Assembly: GCA_050180895.1 (NCBI GenBank)
Contig: JBFXDS010000004.1
Coordinates: 380,440-444,439 of the forward strand
Source: JBGPEQ01 sp050180895
GTDB lineage: Bacteria; Pseudomonadota; Alphaproteobacteria; Dongiales; Dongiaceae
Reading direction: 5' to 3'
Length of the DNA stretch: 64,000 nucleotides
The notes under the pieces were generated by a model that worked only from the letters and a program-made list of their open reading frames with translations, searched no databases and was not told the origin of the DNA. Within the stretch, counting starts at the first letter, position 1. Each line of letters opens with the position of its first letter. Position numbers and translations under genes: made by a program. This document shows positions 40,422 to 49,303 of the stretch, in pieces.

Positions 40422-41138
40422 TCAGGTGCCAAGAAGAAGGTCCTTGGCCTGGTTGATCTTGGCAGCCAGATAGTTCGATCCCCCCTGATCGGGATGGATC
40501 TTCATCATCAGGCGGTGATGCGCCGCATGGATGTCAGCTTCTGCGGCCCCCGGCTTCAGCCCAAGCACCTCGTACGCCTCCGCCCGCGTCATCACCTCGG
40601 AGGCATGCGGCGTCGCATCGCCCGATCCTTGTCCCGCGGAGCCGGCGGCTCGCCAGCCGGTGCCGTGGATGCGGTCGACATAGGCTTCGATCAGCGGTAA
40701 GCCGTCGGGGTCGTCCAAACGGCATTCCGCCCGCACTTCGAGCAGCTGATCGAGGGTCAGTTCGGCAAGGCGCCGGTCGCGATGCCGGCCGGCGAGGACG
40801 CGGCCGTCGAGCGTGCCGGTGTCGTGGTCCAGCGTCATGCGCAGGTATCTCGTCTCGATCTGCGAGATCCCGTCCTGCGATGTCTGCGCGAAGCCGTCCG
40901 CGCGGGGCCACAGCGCGCCCCACCTCAGCAGCATCGGCAAAAGCCCCGCGATGGCGAGGAAGACGGATCCGAACGGAACCCGCAGGATCAGGAGGGCGAC
41001 ACCGAGGATCGCGAAGCAAAAAGCGGTCCGCCGGGTTGCCGTGGCCAGCTTGGCCGGCTGCGCCGTCGTGTACACGCGCAGCAGGGCGAGGACCCCGAGC
41101 AGAATGAGGAGTCCGATGGCGAGGTACGATATGAACAT
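40422..41138 (-). CDS. Membrane-anchored J-domain protein
   Basis: A 238-residue protein. Two or three membrane helices fill residues 1-72 (FISYLAIGLLILLGVLALL, FCFAILGVALLILRV, GSVFLAIAGLLPMLL). A soluble part of about 100 residues follows, then a C-terminal J domain (about 180-236) with TRAEAYEVLGLKPGAAEADIHAAHHRLMMKIHPDQGGSNYLAAKINQAKDLLL; the HPD tripeptide that stimulates DnaK ATPase is intact. This layout resembles alphaproteobacterial relatives of the mitochondrial import partner Pam18/Tim14 and DjlA-like proteins. Start at 41138 begins the first helix. The start is close to the VWA gene stop (17 bases), so they are co-transcribed. Confidence 0.8.
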   Translation of the reverse strand: MFISYLAIGLLILLGVLALLRVYTTAQPAKLATATRRTAFCFAILGVALLILRVPFGSVFLAIAGLLPMLLRWGALWPRADGFAQTSQDGISQIETRYLRMTLDHDTGTLDGRVLAGRHRDRRLAELTLDQLLEVRAECRLDDPDGLPLIEAYVDRIHGTGWRAAGSAGQGSGDATPHASEVMTRAEAYEVLGLKPGAAEADIHAAHHRLMMKIHPDQGGSNYLAAKINQAKDLLLGT

Positions 41139-41155
41139 CGCCGTTGCCGGGCTGC

Positions 41156-41872
41156 CTAGGTTTTCGCGACCTGCGCCGTCAGCAACCGCGCCGCGCCGCC
41201 GGCTCGCCGACTGTACGCTTCGAGCGCCGGACGGCCCCCCGCGGCGTAGACCGCGACGGCGCTCAGGAGCTCCCGCAATTGCTGCGCGCTCCCGGCGTCG
41301 AACGGACAACAGGCCCCGTTCGTCAGCCGGGCGATCCGGCGGAAGGCGTCCGCGGCGATTTTGTCGCGGCCCTCATGGAAGATGAACACGGGCACGCCGA
41401 GCAGGCCCAGCTGACCCGCCTTCTGGCACAGGGTCTCCACCTCTTCTTCCATGCAGTCGCCAACGAACACGACGGCATTGACCTTGCGTTGCCTGGTTTC
41501 GGCAACAGCGTGCCGAAGGACCCTGCCGATCTGGGTCTTCCCGCCCAGGCAGGTCACGGCCGTCATCCGGCGCAACAGATCGGCGGCGTTACCGAGCCAG
41601 GGACTCGCCTCGAACTCGCGGAAGCCTCGGTAGAAGACGAGCTGGATGTCGAGGCCGCCGAGCGTCGCCGTCTCTCGGAACATCTCGGCCTGGATCTGGC
41701 AGGCCTGATCCCAGGTCGGCTGACGGCTGGCCGTCGCGTCGAGGGCAAAGATGAGGCGACCGCGCTGACCCGCCGGCCGGACCGACGGCGTGGCCGCGAG
41801 CTTGCGCAGGAACGCGTCGACCTCAGCCCGCGCCCCCGGCTGGTCGGGCAGCTTGCCGGGATCAGACGCCAT
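41156..41872 (-). CDS. VWA-like domain protein
   Basis: A 238-residue soluble protein with a von Willebrand factor A-like fold. A MIDAS-like start RLIFALDATASRQPTW (D-x-T-x-S, about 39-54) is followed by IQLVFYRGFREFEASPW, the LGGKTQIGRVLRHAV segment with the second metal-binding Thr, and NAVVFVGDCMEEEVE for the third. I recognise it as a conserved alphaproteobacterial protein usually called VWA domain-containing, of unknown role. It precedes the J-domain gene by 17 bases, so the two products may act in the same process, for example chaperone-linked assembly. This last point is inference. Confidence 0.72.
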   Translation of the reverse strand: MASDPGKLPDQPGARAEVDAFLRKLAATPSVRPAGQRGRLIFALDATASRQPTWDQACQIQAEMFRETATLGGLDIQLVFYRGFREFEASPWLGNAADLLRRMTAVTCLGGKTQIGRVLRHAVAETRQRKVNAVVFVGDCMEEEVETLCQKAGQLGLLGVPVFIFHEGRDKIAADAFRRIARLTNGACCPFDAGSAQQLRELLSAVAVYAAGGRPALEAYSRRAGGAARLLTAQVAKT

Positions 41873-41946
41873 GATCGCAAGACCTCGTCATTCACAACAT
41901 CTAGTGTCGGCCCGACCACGCGTCCAGCATGGCCGGAATGCGACCG

Positions 41947-44007
41947 TCAGGCCGGCCGCACCCAGACCGCCGTATCGTGGAAAGTGCCGCCGCCCTTCGG
42001 CGGGCCGGGTTCGTCGCTCACCAGCGCGTTGACGCCGATGCCTTCCTCGAAGGCGCTGTTCGGCCAGACGCTCTCGATCACGACCACGCCGCTCCGCAGG
42101 CCGTCGAAGGGCCGGGCATGGACGACGATCGAGGCCTGCCGGCTGCCGACGCGGACCCGCTGCCCCGCCGCAACGCCGAGACGCGCGCAATCCTCGGGAT
42201 GGATGAGGGCGGTCGGCCGCACCTCGCGTTCCTGAGAACCGGACGTCTCGGTGAAGGTGGTATTGAGGTACTGGCGCGCCGGCGCGGTCACCAGCCGGAA
42301 CGGATAGGTCTCGTCCACGCTGTCGTTGATCGGCGCGAAATCCGGCAGCTTCGGCAGGCGCGCCCCGTCCATGCCCATGCCGGTCCAATCCGGCTTGAAG
42401 CGGAACTTGCCGTCGGCATGGCCGAAGCCGTCGAGGAAATGCATGGACTCGAAGCTCAGGGAGCAATCGTGCCAGTGGCTGCGATGCAGGGTCTCGGCAT
42501 CGGGCAGGCCGGAGGCCTTCAGGGTCGCGTCCATCAGCTCCCATTCGGTCATGCGGAAGCCCGGATGGTCGGCGCCCAGGCGCTTCGCCAGCTCGCAGAG
42601 CACCCAGTGGTTCGACCGCGCCTCGCCCAGCGGCTCCACAACCTTCCGCGTCACCTGCAGGAAGGTATGGCCGCTGCCCTTGTAGAAATCGTCATGCTCC
42701 AGGAACGTCGTCGCCGGCAGCACGATATCGGCCATGGCCGCCGTGTCGGTCATGAACTGCTCGTGCACGCACACGAACAGGTCGTCGCGCAGGAAGCCCT
42801 GCCGCACCTTCGTCAGGCTGGGGCAGACGGCCAGCGGGTTGGTATTCTGGATGAACAGCGCGGTCACCGGCGGGCCGTCGCCGAGATCGCGTTTGTCGCC
42901 GGTCAGCACCGCGCCGATGCGGCACTGGTCGAGGATGCGGATCGAGGGGTCGAGGCGATCGAGTCCCTTGATCAGTCTGTCGTCGATCCGGTAGAGCCCG
43001 CCATTGCTGTAGAGCGCCCCGCCGCCGCGATGCTGCCAGGCGCCGGTTACCGTCGGCAGGCAGGCAACGGCATGGATGTTGACCGAGCCGTTGCGCAAAC
43101 GCGAGAAGCCGTAGCCGACGCGGATGAAGCTGCGCTTCGTCGAGCCATAGAGCCGCGCGAACTCGACGATCTGCCGGACGGGAACGCCGCTGATCTCCGC
43201 CGCCCACTCCGGCGTGCGCATACGCAGATGCGCTTCCAGCTCTTCCGGCGCGTCGGCGTACTTGGCCATATAGGCGCGGTCGGCGTAGCCCTCCTTGAAC
43301 AGCACATGCATGACGCCACAGGCGAGCGCGCCGTCGGTGCCCGGCCGCACCATCAGATGCATGTCCGCCGCCTCGGCGGTGCCCGTGCGGTAGGGATCGA
43401 CGACGACCAGCTTCGCGCCGCGCGTCTTGCGCGCCTGCGCGATGTGGCTCATGACGTTGACCTGCGTGGACACCGGGTTGCCGCCCCACACGACGATCAG
43501 GTCGGCCTCGTCCATCTCGCGGCCATCGATTCCGCGGCGGGCGCCGACCGCGGCCAGCCAGCCCGCGTCGGCCAGCGAGACGCAGATCGTCTCCAGCTGG
43601 CGCGAATAGCGTTTCACATGGCGCAGGCGGTGGATGCCGTCGCGCTGCACCAGCCCCATGGTGCCGGCATAGAAATATGGCCACACCGCCTCCGAGCCAT
43701 GACGCTGCTCCGCTCGCAGCAGCGCCTCCGCCGTCTCGTCGAGCGCCGCCTCCCACGAGACCGGCGCGAAGGCCGACATGCCCTCCCCCTTCGGGCCGAT
43801 GCGGCGCAGCGGCCGCGTCAGCCGCTGCGGATGATGCTGGCGCTCGGCGTAGCGCGCGACCTTCGCGCAGACGACGCCGGCCGTGTAGGGGTTGTCGCGC
43901 GCGCCGCGCACCCGGCCGATGCGATAAGGGTCGAGGCGCTCCACCTCCAGCGCACAAGTGCTGGGACAGTCATGCGGACAGGCGGAATGGGCGATATCCA
44001 GCGGCAT
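41947..44007 (-). CDS. Molybdopterin-dependent oxidoreductase, DMSO reductase family
   Basis: A 686-residue molybdo-bis-MGD enzyme. A [4Fe-4S] ligand set is at the N-terminus (Cys10, Cys14, Cys18 in ACPHDCPSTCAL and Cys47 in GVVCAKV). DLIVVWGGNPVSTQVN and KLVVVDPYRTGTAEAADMHLMVRPGTDGALA are typical pterin-binding segments, and the C-terminal domain has HPEDCARLGVAAGQRV. No Tat signal is seen, so it should be cytoplasmic. Relatives include assimilatory and biotin-sulfoxide-type reductases and formate-dehydrogenase-like proteins with unknown electron donors. No small subunit is adjacent. It is divergent from the Gfo/Idh/MocA gene. Confidence 0.88.
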   Translation of the reverse strand: MPLDIAHSACPHDCPSTCALEVERLDPYRIGRVRGARDNPYTAGVVCAKVARYAERQHHPQRLTRPLRRIGPKGEGMSAFAPVSWEAALDETAEALLRAEQRHGSEAVWPYFYAGTMGLVQRDGIHRLRHVKRYSRQLETICVSLADAGWLAAVGARRGIDGREMDEADLIVVWGGNPVSTQVNVMSHIAQARKTRGAKLVVVDPYRTGTAEAADMHLMVRPGTDGALACGVMHVLFKEGYADRAYMAKYADAPEELEAHLRMRTPEWAAEISGVPVRQIVEFARLYGSTKRSFIRVGYGFSRLRNGSVNIHAVACLPTVTGAWQHRGGGALYSNGGLYRIDDRLIKGLDRLDPSIRILDQCRIGAVLTGDKRDLGDGPPVTALFIQNTNPLAVCPSLTKVRQGFLRDDLFVCVHEQFMTDTAAMADIVLPATTFLEHDDFYKGSGHTFLQVTRKVVEPLGEARSNHWVLCELAKRLGADHPGFRMTEWELMDATLKASGLPDAETLHRSHWHDCSLSFESMHFLDGFGHADGKFRFKPDWTGMGMDGARLPKLPDFAPINDSVDETYPFRLVTAPARQYLNTTFTETSGSQEREVRPTALIHPEDCARLGVAAGQRVRVGSRQASIVVHARPFDGLRSGVVVIESVWPNSAFEEGIGVNALVSDEPGPPKGGGTFHDTAVWVRPA

Positions 44008-44141
44008 AGCCGCCGACTATAGCACGGCGCCGCCGGGCCGACGAAAGCCGCGTCGAAACGCCAAGATTGTGGCGGACGACGTGGGTTGCCTCGGCTATGG
44101 TGCCCGCCGACCATCGCGTTCGCACCCGTCGGGAGACCCCC

Positions 44142-45137
44142 TTGCCTCGCAAGACCAATGCCGCCCCCGTTGGCGTCGTCGTCATCGGCACCGGCACCAT
44201 GGGCGCCTTTCACGCCGAGACCGTCGCCGGCCTGAAGCAGGCCGCGCTGATCGCCGTCGTCGACCCGGCGGAGCGGCAGGCCAGGGCCGTTGCGCGCCGC
44301 CTCGGCTGCCGCGCTCTCGCCGACGCGGCGGAGGCGCTGGCGTTGCCGGGCGTCGAGGCCGTGGTCATCGTCACGCCCGAGAAGGTCCGCCAGGCGCCGG
44401 TCGCCGCGGCGCTCGCACGCCGCCTGCCCATCTTCCTGGAGAAGCCCCTCGCCACGACCCTCGCCGAGGGCAAGGTGCTGGCGCGCCGGATCACGGCCGC
44501 GGGCGTGCCGTTCCAGATCGGCTTCCAGCGCCGTTTCGATCCCGCCATCCTCGCCATCAAGGCGGCACTTTCCAACTGGGGACCGCCCGAGGTCCTCCGC
44601 TCGCTGACCCGCGACCCCGTGCCGCCGAGCCTGGAGGCGGGCCTGCGCTGCGGCGGCATCGTCATGGCGACCCTGATCCACGACATCGACTGCGCGCAGT
44701 TCCTCGCCGGCCCGATCCGCAGCGTCTTCGCCCGCGCCGGCAAGCTCGTCGCCAGGCACGATCACCCGGAATGGCGCGACACCGTCGTGGCCACTGTCGA
44801 ATTCGCCAGCGGCGCGCTGGGCACGCTGGAGGCCAGCTGGCGCGCCATCTACGGCTACGATTCTCGAGTCGAGGTGCATGCGCGCGGCGGCATGCTGCAG
44901 GCCGGCGGCGCGCGCGGCGGCAGCTGGCACGGCCGCGACGGCGCCAGCACCCGCTATCCGGCCGGCTTCCTCGACTGCTTTGCAGATGCCTATCGGCGGG
45001 AGATTGCCGGCTTCGTCCGCGCGGTCCGCAGCGGCACCGTGCTGCAGCCTGGCCTCGGCGACGCGCTGTCCGCCCTCCGCGTCGCCGACGCGATCCAGCG
45101 GTCGCTCGCGACCGGCAAGGCCATCGCGCTCGCCTAG
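44142..45137 (+). CDS. Gfo/Idh/MocA family oxidoreductase
   Basis: A protein of about 331 residues with an N-terminal NAD(P) Rossmann fold (GVVVIGTGTMGAFHAETV, about 10-27) and the family motif EKPLATTLAEG with the conserved Lys (about 103). HDIDCAQFL carries the usual Asp/His of the substrate pocket. Members oxidise or reduce sugars, inositols and related polyols. The TTG at 44142, preceded by GGGAG, is the most likely start; ATG at 44097 is an alternative. It begins a run of three plus-strand genes (this, the DMT exporter and the FAD enzyme) with small gaps, probably an operon. Confidence 0.82.
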   Translation: MPRKTNAAPVGVVVIGTGTMGAFHAETVAGLKQAALIAVVDPAERQARAVARRLGCRALADAAEALALPGVEAVVIVTPEKVRQAPVAAALARRLPIFLEKPLATTLAEGKVLARRITAAGVPFQIGFQRRFDPAILAIKAALSNWGPPEVLRSLTRDPVPPSLEAGLRCGGIVMATLIHDIDCAQFLAGPIRSVFARAGKLVARHDHPEWRDTVVATVEFASGALGTLEASWRAIYGYDSRVEVHARGGMLQAGGARGGSWHGRDGASTRYPAGFLDCFADAYRREIAGFVRAVRSGTVLQPGLGDALSALRVADAIQRSLATGKAIALA

Positions 45138-45154
45138 GAAGATCCGTTCTTCAC

Positions 45155-46063
45155 ATGTCGGTCGCGCAAGCGCACCCGCAGCCCCGCTCCTCGCCCGGCA
45201 AGGGTATCGCCTACATGCTGGCTGCGGCGGCCACGCTCACGGTGATGGATGCCGGCGTCAAATGGCTGACCGATCACTATTCGGTGCCGCAGATCGGCTT
45301 CATGCGCTATGCGATCGGCATCTTCGTCGCCCTCGGCTTCGCGCTGCGGCTGGGCGGCCTGGCGACCTTGCGCACCAGCCGTCCCGGCGGCCATGCGCTG
45401 CGATCGGTCTTCAATCTCGGGACCATGCTGACGTTCTACTACGCGCTGGATCTGCTGCCGCTCGCCGACAGCATCTCGATCGGCTATGCCGCGCCCCTGA
45501 TCATGACGGCGCTCTCCGTCCCGCTCCTCGGCGAGCGCGTGGGCTTGCGACGCTGGTCGGCCGTGATGGTCGGCTTCGTCGGCGTCGTCGTCATCCTGCG
45601 GCCGTCGGCCGCCGGCATCAGCCCGGGCGCTGTGTTCGCCCTGGTCGCGGCGCTGCTCTACGCACTGACCCTGGTGACGTCGCGGCAGCTCAGCGCGACA
45701 GAGAGCAGCCACACCATCCTGTTCTACTATTCGCTCTTCGTCGTCGTCGCCTTGGCCGGAGTGATGCCGTTCGTGTGGGTGACGCCGCGCCTGGAAGACC
45801 TGTGGCTCATCTTCTTCGTCGGCGTTGCCGGCAGCTTCGGCCAGTTCTTCCTCAATCAGGCCTTCCGCTACGGCGAGGTGTCGCTGTTGGCGCCGCTCGA
45901 TTATTCCGGCCTGGTCTGGGCCGCTCTGCTCGGCTTCCTCCTGTGGGGCGATATTCCCGGCATGTTCGTTTGGGTCGGCGCCGCCATCATCGTGACGGCC
46001 GGCATCTATATCGTCCGCCGCGAGGCGATGCTGCGCCGACGCGGCAAGCCCGGCGGGTCCTGA
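45155..46063 (+). CDS. DMT-family transporter (EamA)
   Basis: A 302-residue inner-membrane protein with ten predicted helices made of two EamA repeats. Typical segments are GKGIAYMLAAAATLTVMDAGVKWL at the start, YYALDLLPLADSISIGYAAPLIMTALSVPLLGERVGLRRW closing repeat 1, and SLLAPLDYSGLVWAALLGFLLWGDIP closing repeat 2. Such proteins export or take up amino acids, purines or other metabolites. It starts 17 bases after the dehydrogenase gene and ends 2 bases before the FAD-enzyme gene, so an operon is likely. Confidence 0.88.
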   Translation: MSVAQAHPQPRSSPGKGIAYMLAAAATLTVMDAGVKWLTDHYSVPQIGFMRYAIGIFVALGFALRLGGLATLRTSRPGGHALRSVFNLGTMLTFYYALDLLPLADSISIGYAAPLIMTALSVPLLGERVGLRRWSAVMVGFVGVVVILRPSAAGISPGAVFALVAALLYALTLVTSRQLSATESSHTILFYYSLFVVVALAGVMPFVWVTPRLEDLWLIFFVGVAGSFGQFFLNQAFRYGEVSLLAPLDYSGLVWAALLGFLLWGDIPGMFVWVGAAIIVTAGIYIVRREAMLRRRGKPGGS

Positions 46064-46065
46064 TC

Positions 46066-47166
46066 ATGGACAGCGTCGACTGCGTCGTCGTCGGCGCGGG
46101 GGTCATCGGGCTCGCGGTCGCTCGCGCGCTGGCACTGGCCGGCCGCGAGGTGATCGTCCTCGAGCGGAGCGACGTGATCGGCGGCGAGACCAGTTCGCGC
46201 AACAGCGAGGTCATCCATGCCGGCCTCTACTACCCGACGGGCAGCCTGAAGGCGCGGCTGTGCGTGGCCGGGCGCGAGCGGCTCTACGACTACTGCCGGT
46301 CACGCGGCATCGCCCATCGCCGCATCGGCAAGCTCATCGTCGCCACCGCCGACAGCCAGCTGCCCGCGCTCGCGGCCCTGCAGCGCAAGGCTGTCGACAA
46401 CGAGGTGCGCGACCTGGAGACGATCGACGCAGACCAGGCGCGGCGGCTGGAGCCGGCCGTGCGCTGCGTCGCCGCCCTGCTGTCGCCCTCCACCGGCATC
46501 ATCGACAGCCACGGGCTGATGCTCAGCCTGCAGGGCGAGGCCGAGGACCACGGCGCGATGGTCGCCTATGATAGCCCCGTGCGCGGCGGCGCGGCGACCG
46601 GAAACGGCTTCGTGCTGGAGGTGGCCGGCGTCGCGCCGATGCAGCTGGCCTGCCGCGCGCTGGTCAACGCCGCCGGCCTCGACGCCCAGGAGGTCGCGCG
46701 GGGCCTGGCGGGCCTCGATCCGCACCACGTCCCGCCGCGTTTCCTGGCCAAGGGCAACTACTTCACCCTGAGCGACCGTTCGCCGTTCAACCATTTGATC
46801 TACCCGATGCCCGCGGCGGCCGGCCTCGGCGTGCACGTCACCCTCGATCTGGCCGGCCGCGCCCGTTTCGGTCCCGACGTCGAATGGATCGAGGCCCTCG
46901 ACTACGACATCGACCCGCGGCGCGCCGACTCGTTCTACGACGCCATTCGCCAGTACTACCCGGGGCTGCGGGACGGCGCGCTGCAGCCGGGCTACACCGG
47001 CATCCGGCCGAAGCTCCAGGCGCCTGGCGGTCCGCCGGAAGACTTCGTCATCCAGGGCCCGGAGATTCACGGCCTGGCCGGCCTCGTCAATCTGTTCGGC
47101 ATCGAATCGCCCGGCCTCACCGCCAGCTTGGCCATCGCCGACGAGGTCATGCGGCGGCTGGCGTGA
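46066..47166 (+). CDS. L-2-hydroxyglutarate dehydrogenase-like FAD oxidoreductase
   Basis: A 366-residue DAO-family flavoprotein. The FAD motif is CVVVGAGVIGLAVARAL (about 6-22), followed by ERSDVIGGETSSRNSEVIHAGLYYPTGSLKARLCV, a stretch typical of LhgO/L2HGDH, with the conserved His of HAGLYY. Other conserved parts are LSPSTGIIDSHGLMLSL, KGNYFTL and NLFGIESPGLTASLAI. It probably oxidises L-2-hydroxyglutarate or a related 2-hydroxy acid to the oxo acid, passing electrons to quinone. It is the third gene of the probable operon that starts at 44142. Confidence 0.85.
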   Translation: MDSVDCVVVGAGVIGLAVARALALAGREVIVLERSDVIGGETSSRNSEVIHAGLYYPTGSLKARLCVAGRERLYDYCRSRGIAHRRIGKLIVATADSQLPALAALQRKAVDNEVRDLETIDADQARRLEPAVRCVAALLSPSTGIIDSHGLMLSLQGEAEDHGAMVAYDSPVRGGAATGNGFVLEVAGVAPMQLACRALVNAAGLDAQEVARGLAGLDPHHVPPRFLAKGNYFTLSDRSPFNHLIYPMPAAAGLGVHVTLDLAGRARFGPDVEWIEALDYDIDPRRADSFYDAIRQYYPGLRDGALQPGYTGIRPKLQAPGGPPEDFVIQGPEIHGLAGLVNLFGIESPGLTASLAIADEVMRRLA

Positions 47167-47240
47167 ATGCCTGCCCTTCTCTCGGCGCGGATGCTATGCT
47201 TCGCGGCGCAGGGCAGCCAGCGGCGGCGCGGGAGGGATCC

Positions 47241-47663
47241 ATGGTGCGCAGACTCATCGCCGAGGTGATCGGGAACCAGCAGCTGCTGACATTGCCGCGG
47301 ACGGCGTCAGTGCGCGATGCGGCAAGAGTCATGCGCGAGCGCCATGTCGGCTCGGTACTCATCGCCGCAACCGATCGGCTCGAAGGTATCTTCACCGAGC
47401 GCGATATGGTCTTCCGCGTCGTGGCCGAGGGCCGCGATCCCGATGCCACGGCGCTGGCGGACGTGATGACCGCCGATCCCGATGTCCTGCCGCCGCAGGC
47501 AAGCGCGCTCGACGCGCTGCGTCGCATGCAGGACGGCGGCTATCGCCACCTGCCGATCGTCGACCGCGGCCGACTCGTCGGCATCGTCTCGCGCCGCGAC
47601 TTCCAGGGCGAGGAAAAGGCACGCCTCGACGAGGAAAGCGGCCTCTGGGAGAAGATCGGCTGA
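47241..47663 (+). CDS. CBS-pair domain protein
   Basis: A 140-residue protein made of two CBS motifs, the first from about 12 to 65 (LLTLPRTASVRDAARVMRERHVGSVLIAATDRLEGIFTERDMVFRVV) and the second from about 72 to 125 (VMTADPDVLPPQASALDALRRMQDGGYRHLPIVDRGRLVGIVSRRDF). CBS pairs bind adenine nucleotides or SAM and act as regulatory modules; the partner protein cannot be named. GGGAGGG just before the ATG at 47241 is a very good ribosome binding site. Confidence 0.88.
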   Translation: MVRRLIAEVIGNQQLLTLPRTASVRDAARVMRERHVGSVLIAATDRLEGIFTERDMVFRVVAEGRDPDATALADVMTADPDVLPPQASALDALRRMQDGGYRHLPIVDRGRLVGIVSRRDFQGEEKARLDEESGLWEKIG

Positions 47664-47676
47664 CGCCGCGTCGCGA

Positions 47677-48357
47677 TCAGACCGGATCGCCGGGCACGCC
47701 GAAGGCGGGCGCCGACGACGGCTCCAGGGCGCGGGTGACGTAGTCGTTCATCTGCGGCTGGAAGCGCACCCACAGCCGGTGCAGCGTCGAGATGGGGTTG
47801 CCTTCGTCCCAGTCGACGCGCAGGTCGACGAGCGGCCAGGCCTGCTCGTGCACCGCCAGCAGCCCGGCGGATCTGACCGGCCCGACCTCACCGCCTGCCA
47901 CCAGGCCCGCTTCCAGCGCCAGCAGCAGCCGCTCGGCCAGGTGCATGTCGGGATGCGCGGCGTAGCTGCGCGTCATGGCCTGCGGCACGTCGCGGTTGCT
48001 GAGCAGATTGCCGGCGGCGACGCAGTCGGCGGCAGCAGCCGTCGCATGCGTGCCGAGCGTCCTTGCCCCAGTATGCACGGCGGTTTCGCCATGGCGGTCG
48101 ATCAGGGCGACTTGCCGGTAGTCCGCATGCGGCGCCTGCTCCAGCAGTCGCGCCAGCGCCAGCGGCGCCGACAAGCCCGAGGCCATCAGGTCGAGGCCGC
48201 GCGGCCCGAGCCGCGGATCGGTGACGTTCTGCGTCGCCACGGCGCCGACGCCGGCCCGCGCCCAGGGGCAGCGGCTGGCAACGGCAATGCTCGATGTCGT
48301 TATGGCCACGCCGAACATGCCGGTGCGCGCGCAACGCCCGGCGATCGAGAAGGTCAT
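47677..48357 (-). CDS. DUF1028 Ntn-hydrolase-like protein
   Basis: A 226-residue protein of the DUF1028 family, which has an Ntn-hydrolase-type fold. It starts MTFSIAGRCARTGMFGVAITTSS, with VGAVATQNVTDPRLGPRGLDLM and AHPDMHLAERLLLALEAGLVAGGE, all typical. In many genomes the family sits in catabolic clusters with RidA proteins and hydrolases; here the RidA and HpaB-type genes are just upstream on the same strand. The substrate is unknown. The ATG at 48357 begins the domain. The stop is 13 bases from the convergent CBS gene. Confidence 0.8.
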   Translation of the reverse strand: MTFSIAGRCARTGMFGVAITTSSIAVASRCPWARAGVGAVATQNVTDPRLGPRGLDLMASGLSAPLALARLLEQAPHADYRQVALIDRHGETAVHTGARTLGTHATAAAADCVAAGNLLSNRDVPQAMTRSYAAHPDMHLAERLLLALEAGLVAGGEVGPVRSAGLLAVHEQAWPLVDLRVDWDEGNPISTLHRLWVRFQPQMNDYVTRALEPSSAPAFGVPGDPV

Positions 48358-48419
48358 GCCGCCCCGGTCTCCCTGCCCATCTTCACCCACGCGCCTTATA
48401 GCAGGCGGCGGAGCAGCCG

Positions 48420-49289
48420 TCAGCCGCCGGCGGATCTCTGTCCCTGGGTGGCAAAGAACGAGGCCACCTTGGCCTGGGCCGGCAGCTCGATGACGGCATC
48501 CACCAAGCGTGCCGTCCGTGCCGCCCTGCCGCGCACCACCATGCCTTCGTTCGGGTTCGCCATGGGATTGCGGGCGATCGGCACGGCGTCCGCTGCCGTG
48601 TAGACGCAGATGTAAAGGCCGCGCGGCTGCGCCGACCGGTTGGCGTCGGAGCCGTGCACGAGCCGCGTATGCATCAGGCAGACGCTGCCGGCCGAACCGG
48701 TGATCGGCTGCTGCGCCGGCCGCAGGCGGGCCGCCACGTCGGCACTGATGTAGCCGACGAAGGTGCCGCCGTCGAACAGCGAGTGCAGCGGCCCGCGATG
48801 CGACCCCGGCACGACCGTGAGGCAGCCGTTCTCCGGCGTCATCTCGTCGAGCATCAGCAGCGCCGTGACGATGTCGTCGTTGGTATGCGGCGTATAGGGA
48901 AAATCCTGATGGTAGCCGACCTCGGTCTTCGAGCCCGGCAGCTTCACGTTGATCTTGCAATGATGGAACTTGACGTCGGGGCCGATCAGGTCGGCGACCA
49001 TGTCGACCATCGCGGCATTCTTCACCACGTCCATATAAGCGGCGGAAATGTCGGAGGGATTATTGACGCGGCGCAGCGCCGGGCGCGCGGCCGAATGCTC
49101 CTCCCCCATGTCGAAGCGCGGGCGGCCGTCGATCGTGGGCGGCCCGAACGGCACCGCATGGACGCGGCTCTCCTCGATCCAGCCTGCCAGCTCGCGCCGC
49201 AGCGCCGCCAGCTGCGCGTCGGTGACCGCGCTCTCCGCCACGAGATAGCCGTCGCGCCAGAACTGCTCGATCTGCTGTTGGCTCAGCAT
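48420..49289 (-). CDS. Phytanoyl-CoA dioxygenase family protein
   Basis: A 289-residue non-haem iron 2-oxoglutarate dioxygenase. The facial triad is visible as His127-x-Asp129 in GYHQDFPYTPH and His212 in LVHGSDANRS, with Arg218 placed to bind 2-oxoglutarate. The family hydroxylates small molecules, including amino acids, alkaloids and aromatic side chains; phytanoyl-CoA itself is unlikely here. It lies in a minus-strand run with HpaB-type, RidA and DUF1028 genes, all with gaps under 70 bases, so it is probably an enzyme of that pathway. Confidence 0.85.
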   Translation of the reverse strand: MLSQQQIEQFWRDGYLVAESAVTDAQLAALRRELAGWIEESRVHAVPFGPPTIDGRPRFDMGEEHSAARPALRRVNNPSDISAAYMDVVKNAAMVDMVADLIGPDVKFHHCKINVKLPGSKTEVGYHQDFPYTPHTNDDIVTALLMLDEMTPENGCLTVVPGSHRGPLHSLFDGGTFVGYISADVAARLRPAQQPITGSAGSVCLMHTRLVHGSDANRSAQPRGLYICVYTAADAVPIARNPMANPNEGMVVRGRAARTARLVDAVIELPAQAKVASFFATQGQRSAGG

Positions 49290-49303
49290 GCCGCGAACAT
49301 CTC

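Noticed and set aside
41947..44007. Periplasmic nitrate or formate enzyme
   Set aside because: There is no Tat signal and no partner subunit or cytochrome gene nearby.
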